Shown: positions 28,301-35,736 of the stretch, in pieces | How positions within the stretch are numbered: position 1 is the stretch's first letter | Layout of the letters: every line of letters begins with the position of its first letter | Made by a program: the position numbers and the translations under genes | Source of the DNA: Boseongicola sp. | GTDB lineage: Bacteria > Pseudomonadota > Alphaproteobacteria > Rhodobacterales > Rhodobacteraceae | Direction of reading: 5' to 3' | Assembly: GCA_028824715.1 (NCBI GenBank) | Contig: JAPPCV010000039.1 | Coordinates: 1 to 51,399 of the forward strand | Length of the DNA: 51,399 nucleotides | The notes under the pieces: generated by a model | Databases searched by the model: none | The model's input: only the letters and a program-made list of their open reading frames with translations | What the model was told of the DNA's origin: nothing

Positions 28301-29001
28301 GACTTTCGGGAACCGGTCCCAAGGCGGGCGGACCGAACTATCTGTCGCGACTGCACATCGGGCCCCGGAATCCCTGCGAGGTGCGCTGTCCGGGCAGCCC
28401 CGTTGGTGCGGGAGAGATCAGGGAGGCGATCGAGCACCTCGCATCCGAACCTGTCCCGAAATCCGCTGAACGCATGGAACTCATTCGCGCGTCGCTACGA
28501 GAAGGCTCCACGGCCAGCGTGTCCGCGAAGGCAGCCGTCGCCGCCGGGCCTTTCGACTTGCCGGGACCAACCGGGGAATCCAACCAGCTGGAACTTCGGC
28601 CAAAGGGGACGATTCTCTGCCTCGGCCCGGATGCCGGAGCAATCCTTGCCCAGGCAGTTCAGGCACTCGCGACCGGAAACCGGGTCGTGGTCGTTTCCGA
28701 GACCGGACTCCAGGCACTGAAGCGCCTTTCCGGCTCGGGTCTGCCGATGCGGGTTCTTCAAGGCGGCGTCGAGAATCTTGCGCCCCTTGGCTCCCTGCCG
28801 ATTGACGCCGTTGCCGTTGCCTCGATGCCGGACGATGCCAGGTTCGAATTGCGAAAGGCACTCGCGGCACGTGACGGTCCCATTGTCCAGCTCATCACCG
28901 AACTGAACGATCCGGTCGCGTTCTGCAACGAACGCAGCATTTGCATCGACACGACCGCCAGCGGCGGCAACGCGGCGCTCCTGGCCGAATCCGATCCGTG
29001 A
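25393..29001 (+). CDS. putA: Bifunctional proline dehydrogenase / L-glutamate gamma-semialdehyde dehydrogenase
   Basis: A 1202-residue PutA converting proline to glutamate. The FAD-dependent proline dehydrogenase barrel covers roughly residues 170-470 (SVKLSALHPRYE, MVRLVKGAYWDTEIKRAQ, FATHNAHSVA, YAPVGTHKDLLAYLVRRLLE). The aldehyde dehydrogenase covers about 540-1000 (ISPWNFPLAIFTGQ, catalytic Glu in AETGGMNA, catalytic Cys in SSGQRCSSLRALY). The last 200 residues match the vestigial ALDH-like tail of long PutAs. The N terminus lacks the ribbon-helix-helix DNA-binding domain, so this is a two-function type that does not self-repress. The start is GTG. No PutP or PutR gene is adjacent. Confidence 0.96.
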   Translation: MSRDKIRTSCLTEESALVRSLVEAAALDASDRAAIGRHAARLVDKVRASGQAGRMEAFLAEYGLSTKEGVALMCLAEAMLRVPDARTVDELIRDKITPHDWAAHIGDSGSILVNASTWALMLTGRVLDDDGEGVAGTLHGLVRRLGEPVVRTAVGHAMAEMGTQFVLGETIERAIERGATVSDQGCTYSFDMLGEAARTERDAERYGAAYEAAVSAIAREARAADVRDNPGVSVKLSALHPRYERSQAKTMLPEMAERLLPLALAAANAGIGLNIDAEEADRLDLSLDVAECVLANPGLAAWDGFGVVVQAYGRRAMPTIEWLYDLAARLDRRIMVRLVKGAYWDTEIKRAQVLGLKDYPVFTRKAHTDISFLAGARRLLAMKDRIYPQFATHNAHSVAAVLHMANGDRSSFEFQRLHGMGDALHEVIRRSEGTRCRIYAPVGTHKDLLAYLVRRLLENGANSSFVHQIVDSSVTAEEIARDPVAAAETGGFAPNPAIPLPSDIYAPRLNSKGWDIADPLDLAMIDAGRKPYLAPFQWRAEPQSPCTHDGQGRDVINPADPNDVVGKVVETHPDRAVESVTVAINAQPDWESLGAPKRAEILRRISGLYEANAAEIFALLAREAGKTLIDAVAETREAVDFLRYYADEAERAGDSGAARGVIACISPWNFPLAIFTGQIAASLAAGNAVIAKPAEQTPLIASRATAWMREAGVPDGVVQFLPGEGSGIGAALIADSRIGGVCFTGSTDTAHVINRQLAETAPDSLLIAETGGMNAMIVDSTALLEQATRDIVRSAFQSSGQRCSSLRALYVQTDIEAELVRMLEGAIDTLVIGDPRRIETDIGPVIDAEAHEDITAYIDAQAAAGRVIKRMPVPASGFFVPPTLIRVDGIEDVEREVFGPVLHLAPFEGDQIDHVIDRTNAKGFGLTFGLHSRIDRRVQRILDRINVGNVYVNRDQVGAVVGSQPFGGHGLSGTGPKAGGPNYLSRLHIGPRNPCEVRCPGSPVGAGEIREAIEHLASEPVPKSAERMELIRASLREGSTASVSAKAAVAAGPFDLPGPTGESNQLELRPKGTILCLGPDAGAILAQAVQALATGNRVVVVSETGLQALKRLSGSGLPMRVLQGGVENLAPLGSLPIDAVAVASMPDDARFELRKALAARDGPIVQLITELNDPVAFCNERSICIDTTASGGNAALLAESDP

Positions 29002-29160
29002 CCGGCGCAAACCGCTCAATGCGGGCCCACGCGAGCTCGGGCAATCCTCAGGGTTCCGGCCAACCTGCCCGGATCCTGCATCGGCAGGCGCATCCACCGC
29101 CATCGCCAGACCCGCACGGCGACCAAATGCGCAAGATGACTCATCCAGCCGAAGGACGGC

Positions 29161-30375
29161 CTACTCGCAGACGACCCCGTCGCCGTCGCCGTCCGTCATG
29201 AAGCGATAGGCGGGATGGCCGCGGGGCACAGGCGCGATGCCGTGCCGCCTTGCCTCCGCGCAGGTGATGTGCCCGTTTCCATTGTCATCGTACAGGCCGA
29301 GCGCATCGACCGTGCCACCGGAAATTCCGGTCCGTTGCACGGCTGGTTTCCCGGACGTTGGTACCGTCTCTCCGCGCGCCTCGCAGACGATTCCGTCGCC
29401 GTCGCCGTCCGTCATGAATCGGTAGGCGGGATGGTCGCGGGGGACAGGCGCGATGCCGTGCCGCCTTGCCTCCGCGCAGGTGATGTGCCCGTTTCCATTG
29501 TCATCGTACAGGCCGAGCGCATCGACCGTGCCACCGGAAATTCCGGTCCGTTGCACGGCTGGTTTCCCGGACGTTGGTACCGTCTCTCCGCGCGCCTCGC
29601 AGACGATTCCGTCGCCGTCGCCGTCCGTCATGAATCGGTAGGCGGGATGGTCGCGGGGGACAGGCGCGATGCCGTGCCGCCTTGCCTCCGCGCAGGTGAT
29701 GTGCCCGTTTCCATTGTCATCGTACAGGCCGAGCGCGTCGACCGTGCCACCGGAACTCCCGGGCTTTTGCGCGGCAGTTTTCTTTTCTGCCGGTACGACT
29801 TCTCCGTCCACAAACACCAATTCGGTGGACAAGCAACCTGAGAGCACTTGCTCAAGCGCCGCCGCCTCTCTCATGTCTACAGTAAGGTCGTACTTGAGCT
29901 TGACGGCAACGACCCGGCCGGCAAACCAGCAAACGTTCCTTGGCGGCAGCCATTCCCCGGCGTCATAGCCGCATTTGCCTCCGTGGCCACAGCGGTTCAC
30001 TTTCGGGGCGGCGAGGGTCAGGTTGAGCAGGTCCCCGGAAAATCGTCGACGGGTTGCAGGTTCGGCTGCACAGAGCCCGCTGTCATGCGCCTCGGAAACG
30101 GCGACGATGTGCTCGACATCGGTCTGTCGTCCACTGGCAAAGTAGCGACCGGTGTAGGGTCCGTAAACGCGACCGTCCATTGATGCGATGACAGCTGCCT
30201 CCACCGATCCTGAATAGGGATAGTCTCGACGAGCATAGGGCGTGCAGCGAGATTCCTGCGATACCGTCAGGCCCCGCCAACTTTCGCCAATCGCCTGCGC
30301 CGAAGCGGCGTCCCACAGCAATCCCGGCCCTGCGACCGGGACGGCAGCGAGGGCCGCGAACACGGCATGGCGCAT
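29161..30375 (-). CDS. Secreted HNH-type nuclease with three Excalibur calcium-binding repeats
   Basis: About 404 residues. An N-terminal signal peptide (MRHAVFAALAAVPVAGPGLL, cut likely after ASAQA) precedes an HNH/DUF1524-like nuclease domain: DVEHIVAVSEAHDSG, FSGDLLNLTLAAPKVN, then AGEWLPPRNVCWFAGRVVAVK and a closing Cys, the layout of secreted GmrSD-C-like nucleases. The C-terminal half is three 72-residue repeats, each with an EF-hand-like loop (DDNGNGHITCAE) and an Excalibur loop (DGDGDGIVCE) with two cysteines. It probably degrades DNA outside the cell in a Ca2+-dependent way. No clear ribosome site precedes the ATG at 30375, and the frame stays open for 217 further codons upstream to 31026, so the start is uncertain. 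Confidence 0.85.
   Translation of the reverse strand: MRHAVFAALAAVPVAGPGLLWDAASAQAIGESWRGLTVSQESRCTPYARRDYPYSGSVEAAVIASMDGRVYGPYTGRYFASGRQTDVEHIVAVSEAHDSGLCAAEPATRRRFSGDLLNLTLAAPKVNRCGHGGKCGYDAGEWLPPRNVCWFAGRVVAVKLKYDLTVDMREAAALEQVLSGCLSTELVFVDGEVVPAEKKTAAQKPGSSGGTVDALGLYDDNGNGHITCAEARRHGIAPVPRDHPAYRFMTDGDGDGIVCEARGETVPTSGKPAVQRTGISGGTVDALGLYDDNGNGHITCAEARRHGIAPVPRDHPAYRFMTDGDGDGIVCEARGETVPTSGKPAVQRTGISGGTVDALGLYDDNGNGHITCAEARRHGIAPVPRGHPAYRFMTDGDGDGVVCE
29164..29811 (-). repeat. Three tandem 216-bp repeats inside the nuclease gene
   Basis: The unit is 216 bp (72 codons), present three times in direct tandem with boundaries near 29380 and 29596. Copies are almost identical at the DNA level, including wobble positions; the copy nearest the stop differs by a few codons (for example Asp to Gly in VPRDHP). 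The near identity points to recent duplication or gene conversion, so copy number may vary between strains. Confidence 0.88.
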
Positions 30376-31111
30376 GCGAAGCAACTGCGTTGCGACGCCA
30401 CGAATCGCAGTTCCCCACCGTCCGGCAGCAAAGGACCGGGCATTCGGACCTGCATGATCGCTTCGACGAGTGTCAGGGTTCGGAGACCATTCCTCGAACA
30501 GCAACCTGCGAAGATGCTTCGTCACGACTTCGCCTGCGCATTCATCTGCTGCTTCCCTGGATGAGGACGGCACCGAAGCCCGGCGGCGCGCCAGATCGTG
30601 CAAACCTGTGTATTGGATTTCGATGGTCGGCATTCCCGGTGAATCTGAACGCTTGTTCGCCATTGAATAGATGATCTCCCTGCGCGCGGCAAATGACCAC
30701 GAAAGCGCGTTCGACGACGATTTGAGCCCGGCCAGAAGAGACACGCAGGATCTGCCGGCCACGGGTCCGGAAGGAAGCGGTCTTCGGCGGAAGTTGCAAT
30801 GCAAGAGATTCTCGAAGTTCCAGAACGACAGCCTGGCGACGCGTCGAATGCGTATCGAAGCACCAGCGTGGCAGTGCCAATCGTCCTGTCGCCCAAGGGA
30901 GTGTCCGCACAGTTCACTTGCGCATCGAGCGACCTTGTCGGCAGCAATCGCATCCAACGCACATCCAGCCGGGAACTGGTCCAGCGATTGGGTCGAGGCA
31001 AGGGATTCCATATCCGACAGGAGCATGATACCGTCCTCCTAGCCGCGACGTGGCCGCGCTCTGACGTGGCGGCGCATACTACGGCAACGGCCTCCACGAA
31101 AGCTGACGCGC
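30376..31111. other. Long gap with no recognised gene
   Basis: On the minus strand the nuclease frame remains open through most of this stretch (to 31026), but the translation upstream of the signal peptide matches no family I know. Short plus-strand frames look like chance. The region may hold the nuclease promoter or a decayed gene, and ends with the start of the DHDPS-family gene. Confidence 0.45.
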
Positions 31112-32020
31112 ATGGCTCCCAACATCCAGCTGACTGGCATCTCCGGAATCCTCGTCACCCCGTTTGACGCGGAGGGCAACATTGCCGCCGACCGGCTCGC
31201 GCCCGTTGTGGACCGGGCAGTCGCGGCGGGCATCCACGCCCTGACAATCAATGGGAACACGAGCGAATTCTACGGTCTGACGCTTAACGAGGCATTGACA
31301 ATGGTGGATGCCGCCGCTGCAACGATCAACAGGCGTGCGCCCTTGATCGGCGGAGTCGGGCGTTCGGTGCACGAGGCCTGCGCGCTGGCTCGCGCTTCCG
31401 TTGCGGCAGGTGCAGCAGCGATCATGGTCCACCAACCGCCCGATCCGTTCGTCTCGCCAAGGGGCCTGAAGGACTACGTCGCGCATGTGTCGGACTCTGC
31501 CCAAGGCACTCCAGTCCTGCTCTACCTTCGCAACGACGGCATCGGCACACGCACGATTGCGGACCTTTGCAAAGTCGATAACGTTGTTGGCGTAAAGTGG
31601 GCAACACCCTCGCCCGAGAAGCTGGCCCAGGCCATGGCCGCCTCGCCGGATCACATCGCCTGGGTCTGCGGATTGGCCGAGATCTGGGCTCCGCAATTCT
31701 ACGCGGTCGGGGTCCGCGGTTTCACGTCAGGCCTCATAAATGTCTGGCCGGAACGTTCTGCCGAGATTCACGCAGCGCTTGATGCAGGGAATCTCGACAA
31801 GGCGGCGAACCTCATTGACAGCATTCGGGCCTTCGAAGAGCTCCGCGCGGAGGAAATGGGCGGCACGAACGTTTCGATCGTGAAAACCGCCTTGGCCCTG
31901 ATGGGCGAGGATTGCGGGCCGACGCGTCCACCGTCGTCCTGGCCGCTTTCCGAGGCGCAGGAATCGCGACTTCGTGAATTCCTGAACGAGCATTGCATCG
32001 ACTCTCGCGCGGATTGCTGA
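31112..32020 (+). CDS. Dihydrodipicolinate synthase (DapA/NAL) family protein
   Basis: A 302-residue class I aldolase-type TIM barrel. The Schiff-base lysine lies in VVGVKWATPS (about residue 158), the partner tyrosine in VLLYLRND (about 133), and the usual N-terminal GISGILVTPFDAEGNI and GNTSEFYGLT loop (in place of the GTTGE-type motif) are present. The altered loop and the stand-alone location argue against lysine synthesis; a catabolic lyase or dehydratase of a keto-sugar acid is more likely. The substrate cannot be told. Confidence 0.9.
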   Translation: MAPNIQLTGISGILVTPFDAEGNIAADRLAPVVDRAVAAGIHALTINGNTSEFYGLTLNEALTMVDAAAATINRRAPLIGGVGRSVHEACALARASVAAGAAAIMVHQPPDPFVSPRGLKDYVAHVSDSAQGTPVLLYLRNDGIGTRTIADLCKVDNVVGVKWATPSPEKLAQAMAASPDHIAWVCGLAEIWAPQFYAVGVRGFTSGLINVWPERSAEIHAALDAGNLDKAANLIDSIRAFEELRAEEMGGTNVSIVKTALALMGEDCGPTRPPSSWPLSEAQESRLREFLNEHCIDSRADC

Positions 32021-32296
32021 CGATCGCCCGAACCTGATCGGCTTCATGGATGCTGGCAGGACATCGACACGGTCAGGCGCATCCCCGCGGCGCCTGGAGA
32101 CCGGCTGGCATGGCTCTCTGTGTCCGGCGCGCAGCGCAGAGAAACACCTGAGGAGGATCGCTCCCGAACTCGTGCCGCTTTTCCTGAAAGCGCGAGCAGT
32201 TCCAAGTTGCCAATGACAGATGCAAGCGGCCGCCGAGCATCATGAACTCGCCGATGCCAGGTTCGATGTGCACCGTCGCGTGATTTTCAGGCCCGC
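32021..32296. other. Convergent intergenic region
   Basis: Between the 3' ends of the DapA-family and epimerase genes. A 66-codon minus-strand frame at 32073-32273 matches no family I recognise. No T-tailed terminator is evident. Confidence 0.4.
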
Positions 32297-33289
32297 TTAG
32301 GTCTCAAAAGTCCACTTCGTGACTTGTCGCCAGTCCTGGTCAGGACGCAACGTGATGTCGGGAAATCCCGGTTCGTGCGGCGCGTTGGGCCAGAACTGCG
32401 CTTCGAGAGCAAGGCCGCAATACGGAACCGGTGCAAACCCGTCGTTTGTGCGCCGGTCCGGATAGCCAAGTATGTGCCCGTCGAAGACCTGAAGGCCGGG
32501 CTCGGTGCTTGCCATCACCATCATGGCGTCGGGACCGGTCAGGCGCGCAACCTCCCTGAGGGGCTGGCGGGAATCGGACAGGCAGAAATTCGTGTCAAGA
32601 AGGCCGTCGGCGCCGTCCCTCAATGTGCGGCCGCCGCGGTAGTCGAAGCGCGTGTCGGCCACATCCGCAATCTCGCCCGTCGGAATCGTGGTTTCTGGAT
32701 CGCCAGGCAGATACCGGTCTGCGTGAACCTGCAACACGTGACCTCCGGTCGTGGACGCTTCACCCAGACGCCAGTAGCTGTGGTTTGCGAGATTCAGGAT
32801 CGTCGGGGCGTCGGTCCTTGCCGTGAGCGTGAGGGACAGGCTCCGGCCTGCCGTTTCGAATCTCGCCTCGACGCGACGTGTGCCGGGGAACCCGCCTTCC
32901 CCGTCGGGCGCCACGAGCACGAGCGTCGCGTGACGGTCGGAATGATCCACCAGGTCCCAGACCCTCTTGTGAAACGCGCCCCCGCCGCCATGGAGAGTGT
33001 GGGCATTCAGGAAGTTCTTCTCAAAGCGGTACTCGATGCCGTCTATCCTGGCACGGGCGCCTGCAATGCGGTTTGCGACCGGGCCCATGATCGTTCCGCA
33101 ATGACCGAGCGGCCCCTCATATGCCGAGATGTCCGGACTCCCGACGGTCAGGCTGTGCTTCAGGCCTTCAAGTCGGACATCCTGCAGCGCGCCACCGAAC
33201 GTGGTGACACGTGCCACGAGCGGGCCGTCCTGAAGAGTCACGCGATGAACCTCCCGGCCCGAAGCGGTGATGCCGAATTTCTCAATCAT
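32297..33289 (-). CDS. Aldose 1-epimerase
   Basis: A 330-residue galactose-mutarotase-family protein. The substrate-binding GPVANRIAGARARIDG near residue 70, the HGGGGAFHKRVW stretch near 100, the catalytic His in LANHSYWRLG (about 170) and the catalytic Glu in GLALEAQFWPNAPHEPGFP near the C terminus are all present. It interconverts sugar anomers in the cytoplasm. It faces the DapA-family gene convergently and has no sugar operon attached here. Confidence 0.92.
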   Translation of the reverse strand: MIEKFGITASGREVHRVTLQDGPLVARVTTFGGALQDVRLEGLKHSLTVGSPDISAYEGPLGHCGTIMGPVANRIAGARARIDGIEYRFEKNFLNAHTLHGGGGAFHKRVWDLVDHSDRHATLVLVAPDGEGGFPGTRRVEARFETAGRSLSLTLTARTDAPTILNLANHSYWRLGEASTTGGHVLQVHADRYLPGDPETTIPTGEIADVADTRFDYRGGRTLRDGADGLLDTNFCLSDSRQPLREVARLTGPDAMMVMASTEPGLQVFDGHILGYPDRRTNDGFAPVPYCGLALEAQFWPNAPHEPGFPDITLRPDQDWRQVTKWTFET

Positions 33290-33421
33290 GGTGACAACTT
33301 GTGCATCCTGGCAGACGGAGCCGCAAGTCCGTCAACTGTCCCGCCTTGTCGCAATCAGGAGCGTCCGAACCAACGCATGACGCATTCTGGCCACGTCTTT
33401 CTGCGACAGTGCCCATGGGCC

Positions 33422-34591
33422 TTAGGCAATGACCGGCGACCCGGAATCTCCTGGATGAATTGCAACGACCGGATTCCCGGACAAGTCGCCCGCTTGCGTC
33501 ATCAACCAGTCGCATGCCGCCTGGGCCGCCGAGGCCGCCTTGAGGATCGCGCGATGATCCGATTTCAGGATCCTGATCCACTCCTTCAGGTAGGCTGCGT
33601 TCTCATCGAAGCGGGGCTCAATGCCGAGCAATGCTCCCGCCATGGCCGAGCCAAGTTCGGCTACGAGCTCTTCGTGCGCATAACGCGTGTCGCTGAATGC
33701 CTCGCCCAAGCGCCGGTCGAGCCGATGCGGGGCCCCGGTCGCATGAATCGTCTCATGCAGGAGCACGCCGGCGTAGGTGGCGCCGTCCTTGAAACAGTCC
33801 TCGGGCGGCATGTGGATCACGTCACGGGCAACATCATAGAATGCGCGAGGCGCCCCGGAAGTCTCGAGTCCAACGTCCAGCCGCCGGAACCATGCCATCA
33901 GGGCGGGGTCAATGCCTGCTCCTGAGACCTTCGGCCGATCAGCCGATGCGCGAAACTGATCGTCCAAGCCATCAATCTGGTCGAGGTTGAAGACTCGATA
34001 TGATCGCAAGTATCCGTAACTTGTCGGCTCCTCACCCGGAATTTCACTTTCGCGCACCACGGTACCGACCTTTATCACCGTCGTGCCGCGCTCGCCCCTG
34101 CGCACCTGTCCGCCGCGTGCCGCTGCCTGACGATAGGTCATCCAGAACGGCGCCGAGTATCCCATGGCAATTGCCTTGCGCCAGAGCATGACCACGTTTA
34201 TTCCGCGGTATGGCGTGCCACAGACCCGAAGCGGCAACTGGGCCGCACCGCCCCCGGGTTTCCAGGGGCTACGCCATGGCGGGGAGCCTTGTGTCAGGGC
34301 ATCGACAATTGCCTCGGTCACATAGCCGCAAATCTCGCGCGTCCTGCTGACCGTTCCTGGCGTCTTCCTCGACTTGCCGCTTCCCTTGTGCCCGCCGGAA
34401 GCGGCCGCGCCTCCCTCGACCCCAGGACTTGCCGCGGACCTGGAGTCCCTTGCGATACGCCACACTGCCGGTTCGACCGCATCGTCACCTTCCTGGAACG
34501 GCCCCCTGAAATTGAGCCGGATCGACTTGCACTTGCGCCTGGGCCGATTCCGCCGGGGACCGACTCCGGACGTTCTGGTCTGCAGATCCAT
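33422..34591 (-). CDS. ardC: ArdC-type antirestriction protein (ssDNA-binding domain plus zincin)
   Basis: About 389 residues. The N-terminal ArdC ssDNA-binding domain (residues about 85-200) shows GSPPWRSPWKPGGG, YRGINVVMLW, FWMTYRQAAARGGQVRRGERG and YRVFNLDQ. The C-terminal metallopeptidase-like domain has HETIHATGAPHRLDR (HExxH) and a third-ligand Glu in EELVAELGSAM. ArdC proteins are encoded on plasmids and conjugative elements, bind ssDNA and protect incoming DNA from restriction. A basic, low-complexity extension of about 80 residues precedes the domain. I start at the ATG at 34591; a TTG at 34600 is in frame. It is divergent from two small accessory genes. Confidence 0.92.
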   Translation of the reverse strand: MDLQTRTSGVGPRRNRPRRKCKSIRLNFRGPFQEGDDAVEPAVWRIARDSRSAASPGVEGGAAASGGHKGSGKSRKTPGTVSRTREICGYVTEAIVDALTQGSPPWRSPWKPGGGAAQLPLRVCGTPYRGINVVMLWRKAIAMGYSAPFWMTYRQAAARGGQVRRGERGTTVIKVGTVVRESEIPGEEPTSYGYLRSYRVFNLDQIDGLDDQFRASADRPKVSGAGIDPALMAWFRRLDVGLETSGAPRAFYDVARDVIHMPPEDCFKDGATYAGVLLHETIHATGAPHRLDRRLGEAFSDTRYAHEELVAELGSAMAGALLGIEPRFDENAAYLKEWIRILKSDHRAILKAASAAQAACDWLMTQAGDLSGNPVVAIHPGDSGSPVIA

Positions 34592-34615
34592 CGTTAACAA
34601 CGCTCCAGGATTGGC

Positions 34616-34643
34616 TTGACATTCGCACTATGGAACATATTAT
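34616..34643 (+). promoter_or_regulatory. Sigma-70-like promoter ahead of the DUF6878-like gene
   Basis: TTGACA at 34616-34621 and TATTAT at 34638-34643 with a 16-bp spacer, in a stretch much richer in A and T than its surroundings. It would drive the DUF6878/DUF6915 gene pair. GAACA motifs at 34633, 34644, 34661 and 34666 overlap and follow it and could be regulator half-sites. Confidence 0.65.
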
Positions 34644-34732
34644 GAACATCTTCAAGCAAGGAACAGAACATAAATCGAACAAAACGTATCTTGAAACCGC
34701 CTTAATTGAGATTGCAGAGGAGGCATTCGACA

Positions 34733-35146
34733 ATGACCGAGAACCCTGGTGCCCCAAACGGGGACATCCGCCCAAGGACTCCTGCGGCTGCGGACTGGGC
34801 CGAAAGGGAGCGCAAGGCGGAAGAGGCGCGGCAAAGGGAACGTGTCGAGTTGCGGGACCTGTTGCGCGCCAAGGGCGTGGAGAGGATCGAAGCCGGCTAC
34901 GACGGCTACGGCGATTCTGGCAATGTAAATCAGGTCACCGTGTCGCCGACGGATGCCGAGGTCAAGGAACTGGCCACCAGGCTTGCAGACTTCATTTGGA
35001 CGATCGCGTACAACCTGAATCCGGGATTCGAAATCGACCACGGTGGCGAAGGCACGCTAACGTGGGACATTGGCAGGGACCGGATCGACGTCAGTCACGT
35101 CGCGTTCATCTACGAGAGCCTTGAATCGGTCCACGAGGACGTCTGA
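34733..35146 (+). CDS. DUF6878-like small accessory protein
   Basis: A 137-residue acidic protein. A charged helical N terminus (AADWAERERKAEEARQRE) leads to a compact domain with GYDGYGDSGNVNQVTV and a C-terminal NPGFEIDHGGEGTLTWDI, which I recognise as the DUF6878 pattern (GYDGxGDSG ... PGWExxxGxxGxxxxD). Function is unknown. Such proteins are found in alphaproteobacterial accessory islands, often near ArdC. AGAGGAGG precedes the ATG at 34733. It is followed one base after its stop by the DUF6915-like gene, so the two form an operon. Confidence 0.75.
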   Translation: MTENPGAPNGDIRPRTPAAADWAERERKAEEARQRERVELRDLLRAKGVERIEAGYDGYGDSGNVNQVTVSPTDAEVKELATRLADFIWTIAYNLNPGFEIDHGGEGTLTWDIGRDRIDVSHVAFIYESLESVHEDV

Positions 35147-35147
35147 G

Positions 35148-35618
35148 ATGGCTCATCCCAATCACCATGCCGAAAGTTCCGCGCGCAAGTTCGGTGGGGT
35201 GCCTTGTGACTACCATGCGATTCATGACTGGTTCGATGCGTCGAAGGCGCATGAAGCGCTTCCGGTACACCGCGCCCTGAGGCATCACAGCCACGGGATC
35301 TTTGAGGCGCAGCAGATATTCGGCCGCTCGCTCGTCAATTCCGACGGGCGAGAGGTGCCCGTGCGCTTTGTAGCGGAACAGCATGTCCGTGAAGATTGTC
35401 GGCGAATTCCCTCTGTCTCGGATTGGTTGAGGTGCATCCCCGTCGCATCATGGATGGTGAACGGAGTGATCCTTCCGGATTCAGAGCCGGTGGCTCCCGA
35501 CAATCAGGCGGATTGGCGTGCGTCCGTAGCCGCCGGGCAAACGATCCTGGGATTTGCAGACTGGCTGGCTGATCGCGAGGCACGGGAACGAACCGTCGCG
35601 GCCCGGATCGGATCGTAG
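35148..35618 (+). CDS. DUF6915-like accessory protein
   Basis: A 156-residue protein whose first 110 residues match the DUF6915 pattern: MAHPNHHAESSARKFGG, YHAIHDWFDASKAHEALP, HRALRHHSHGIFEAQQIFG and FVAEQHVREDCRRIPSVSDW. It is rich in histidine, with several conserved His/Asp positions that could bind a metal; the activity is unknown. It starts one base after the DUF6878-like stop (TGAGATG). The IS1595-like transposon begins 32 bp after its stop, so the gene itself is intact. Confidence 0.75.
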   Translation: MAHPNHHAESSARKFGGVPCDYHAIHDWFDASKAHEALPVHRALRHHSHGIFEAQQIFGRSLVNSDGREVPVRFVAEQHVREDCRRIPSVSDWLRCIPVASWMVNGVILPDSEPVAPDNQADWRASVAAGQTILGFADWLADREARERTVAARIGS

Positions 35619-35641
35619 CGTCAGCGTGCCTGAAGGAAGGG

Positions 35642-35649
35642 CAATGAAG
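35642..35649. repeat. Left target-site duplication (imperfect)
   Basis: CAATGAAG directly abuts the left inverted repeat and matches CAATGGAG at the right end at 7 of 8 positions. Eight-base duplications are expected for the IS1595 family. The single mismatch implies an old insertion. Confidence 0.65.
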
Positions 35650-35676
35650 GGGACTCATATACGAGAATCCCAATTT
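35650..35676. repeat. Left terminal inverted repeat
   Basis: Begins GGGACTCAT and contains TACGAGAATCCCAATTT (35660-35676), identical to the inner part of the right end. A further AGAATCCCA occurs at about 35709, possibly a subterminal transposase-binding site. Confidence 0.85.
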
Positions 35677-35736
35677 CCTCGTGACGCCGCCGCAGACTCC
35701 GTTACAGTAGAATCCCAAAAAAGACAGAGATTCGGA

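Noticed and set aside
29237-29811. The 216-bp periodic repeats as a CRISPR-like or satellite array
   Set aside because: The period is an exact multiple of three, coding is maintained, and the units encode Excalibur domains.
29215-29968. Apparent repeated plus-strand frames opposite the nuclease
   Set aside because: They are antisense shadows of the 216-bp coding repeats on the minus strand.
31112-32020. DapA of lysine biosynthesis
   Set aside because: The usual GTTGE-type loop reads GNTSE and the gene stands alone in an accessory region; a catabolic family member is more likely.
32073-32273. 66-codon minus-strand open frame between the DapA-family and epimerase genes
   Set aside because: No recognisable family or convincing ribosome site; it lies between two convergent genes and is probably chance in GC-rich DNA.
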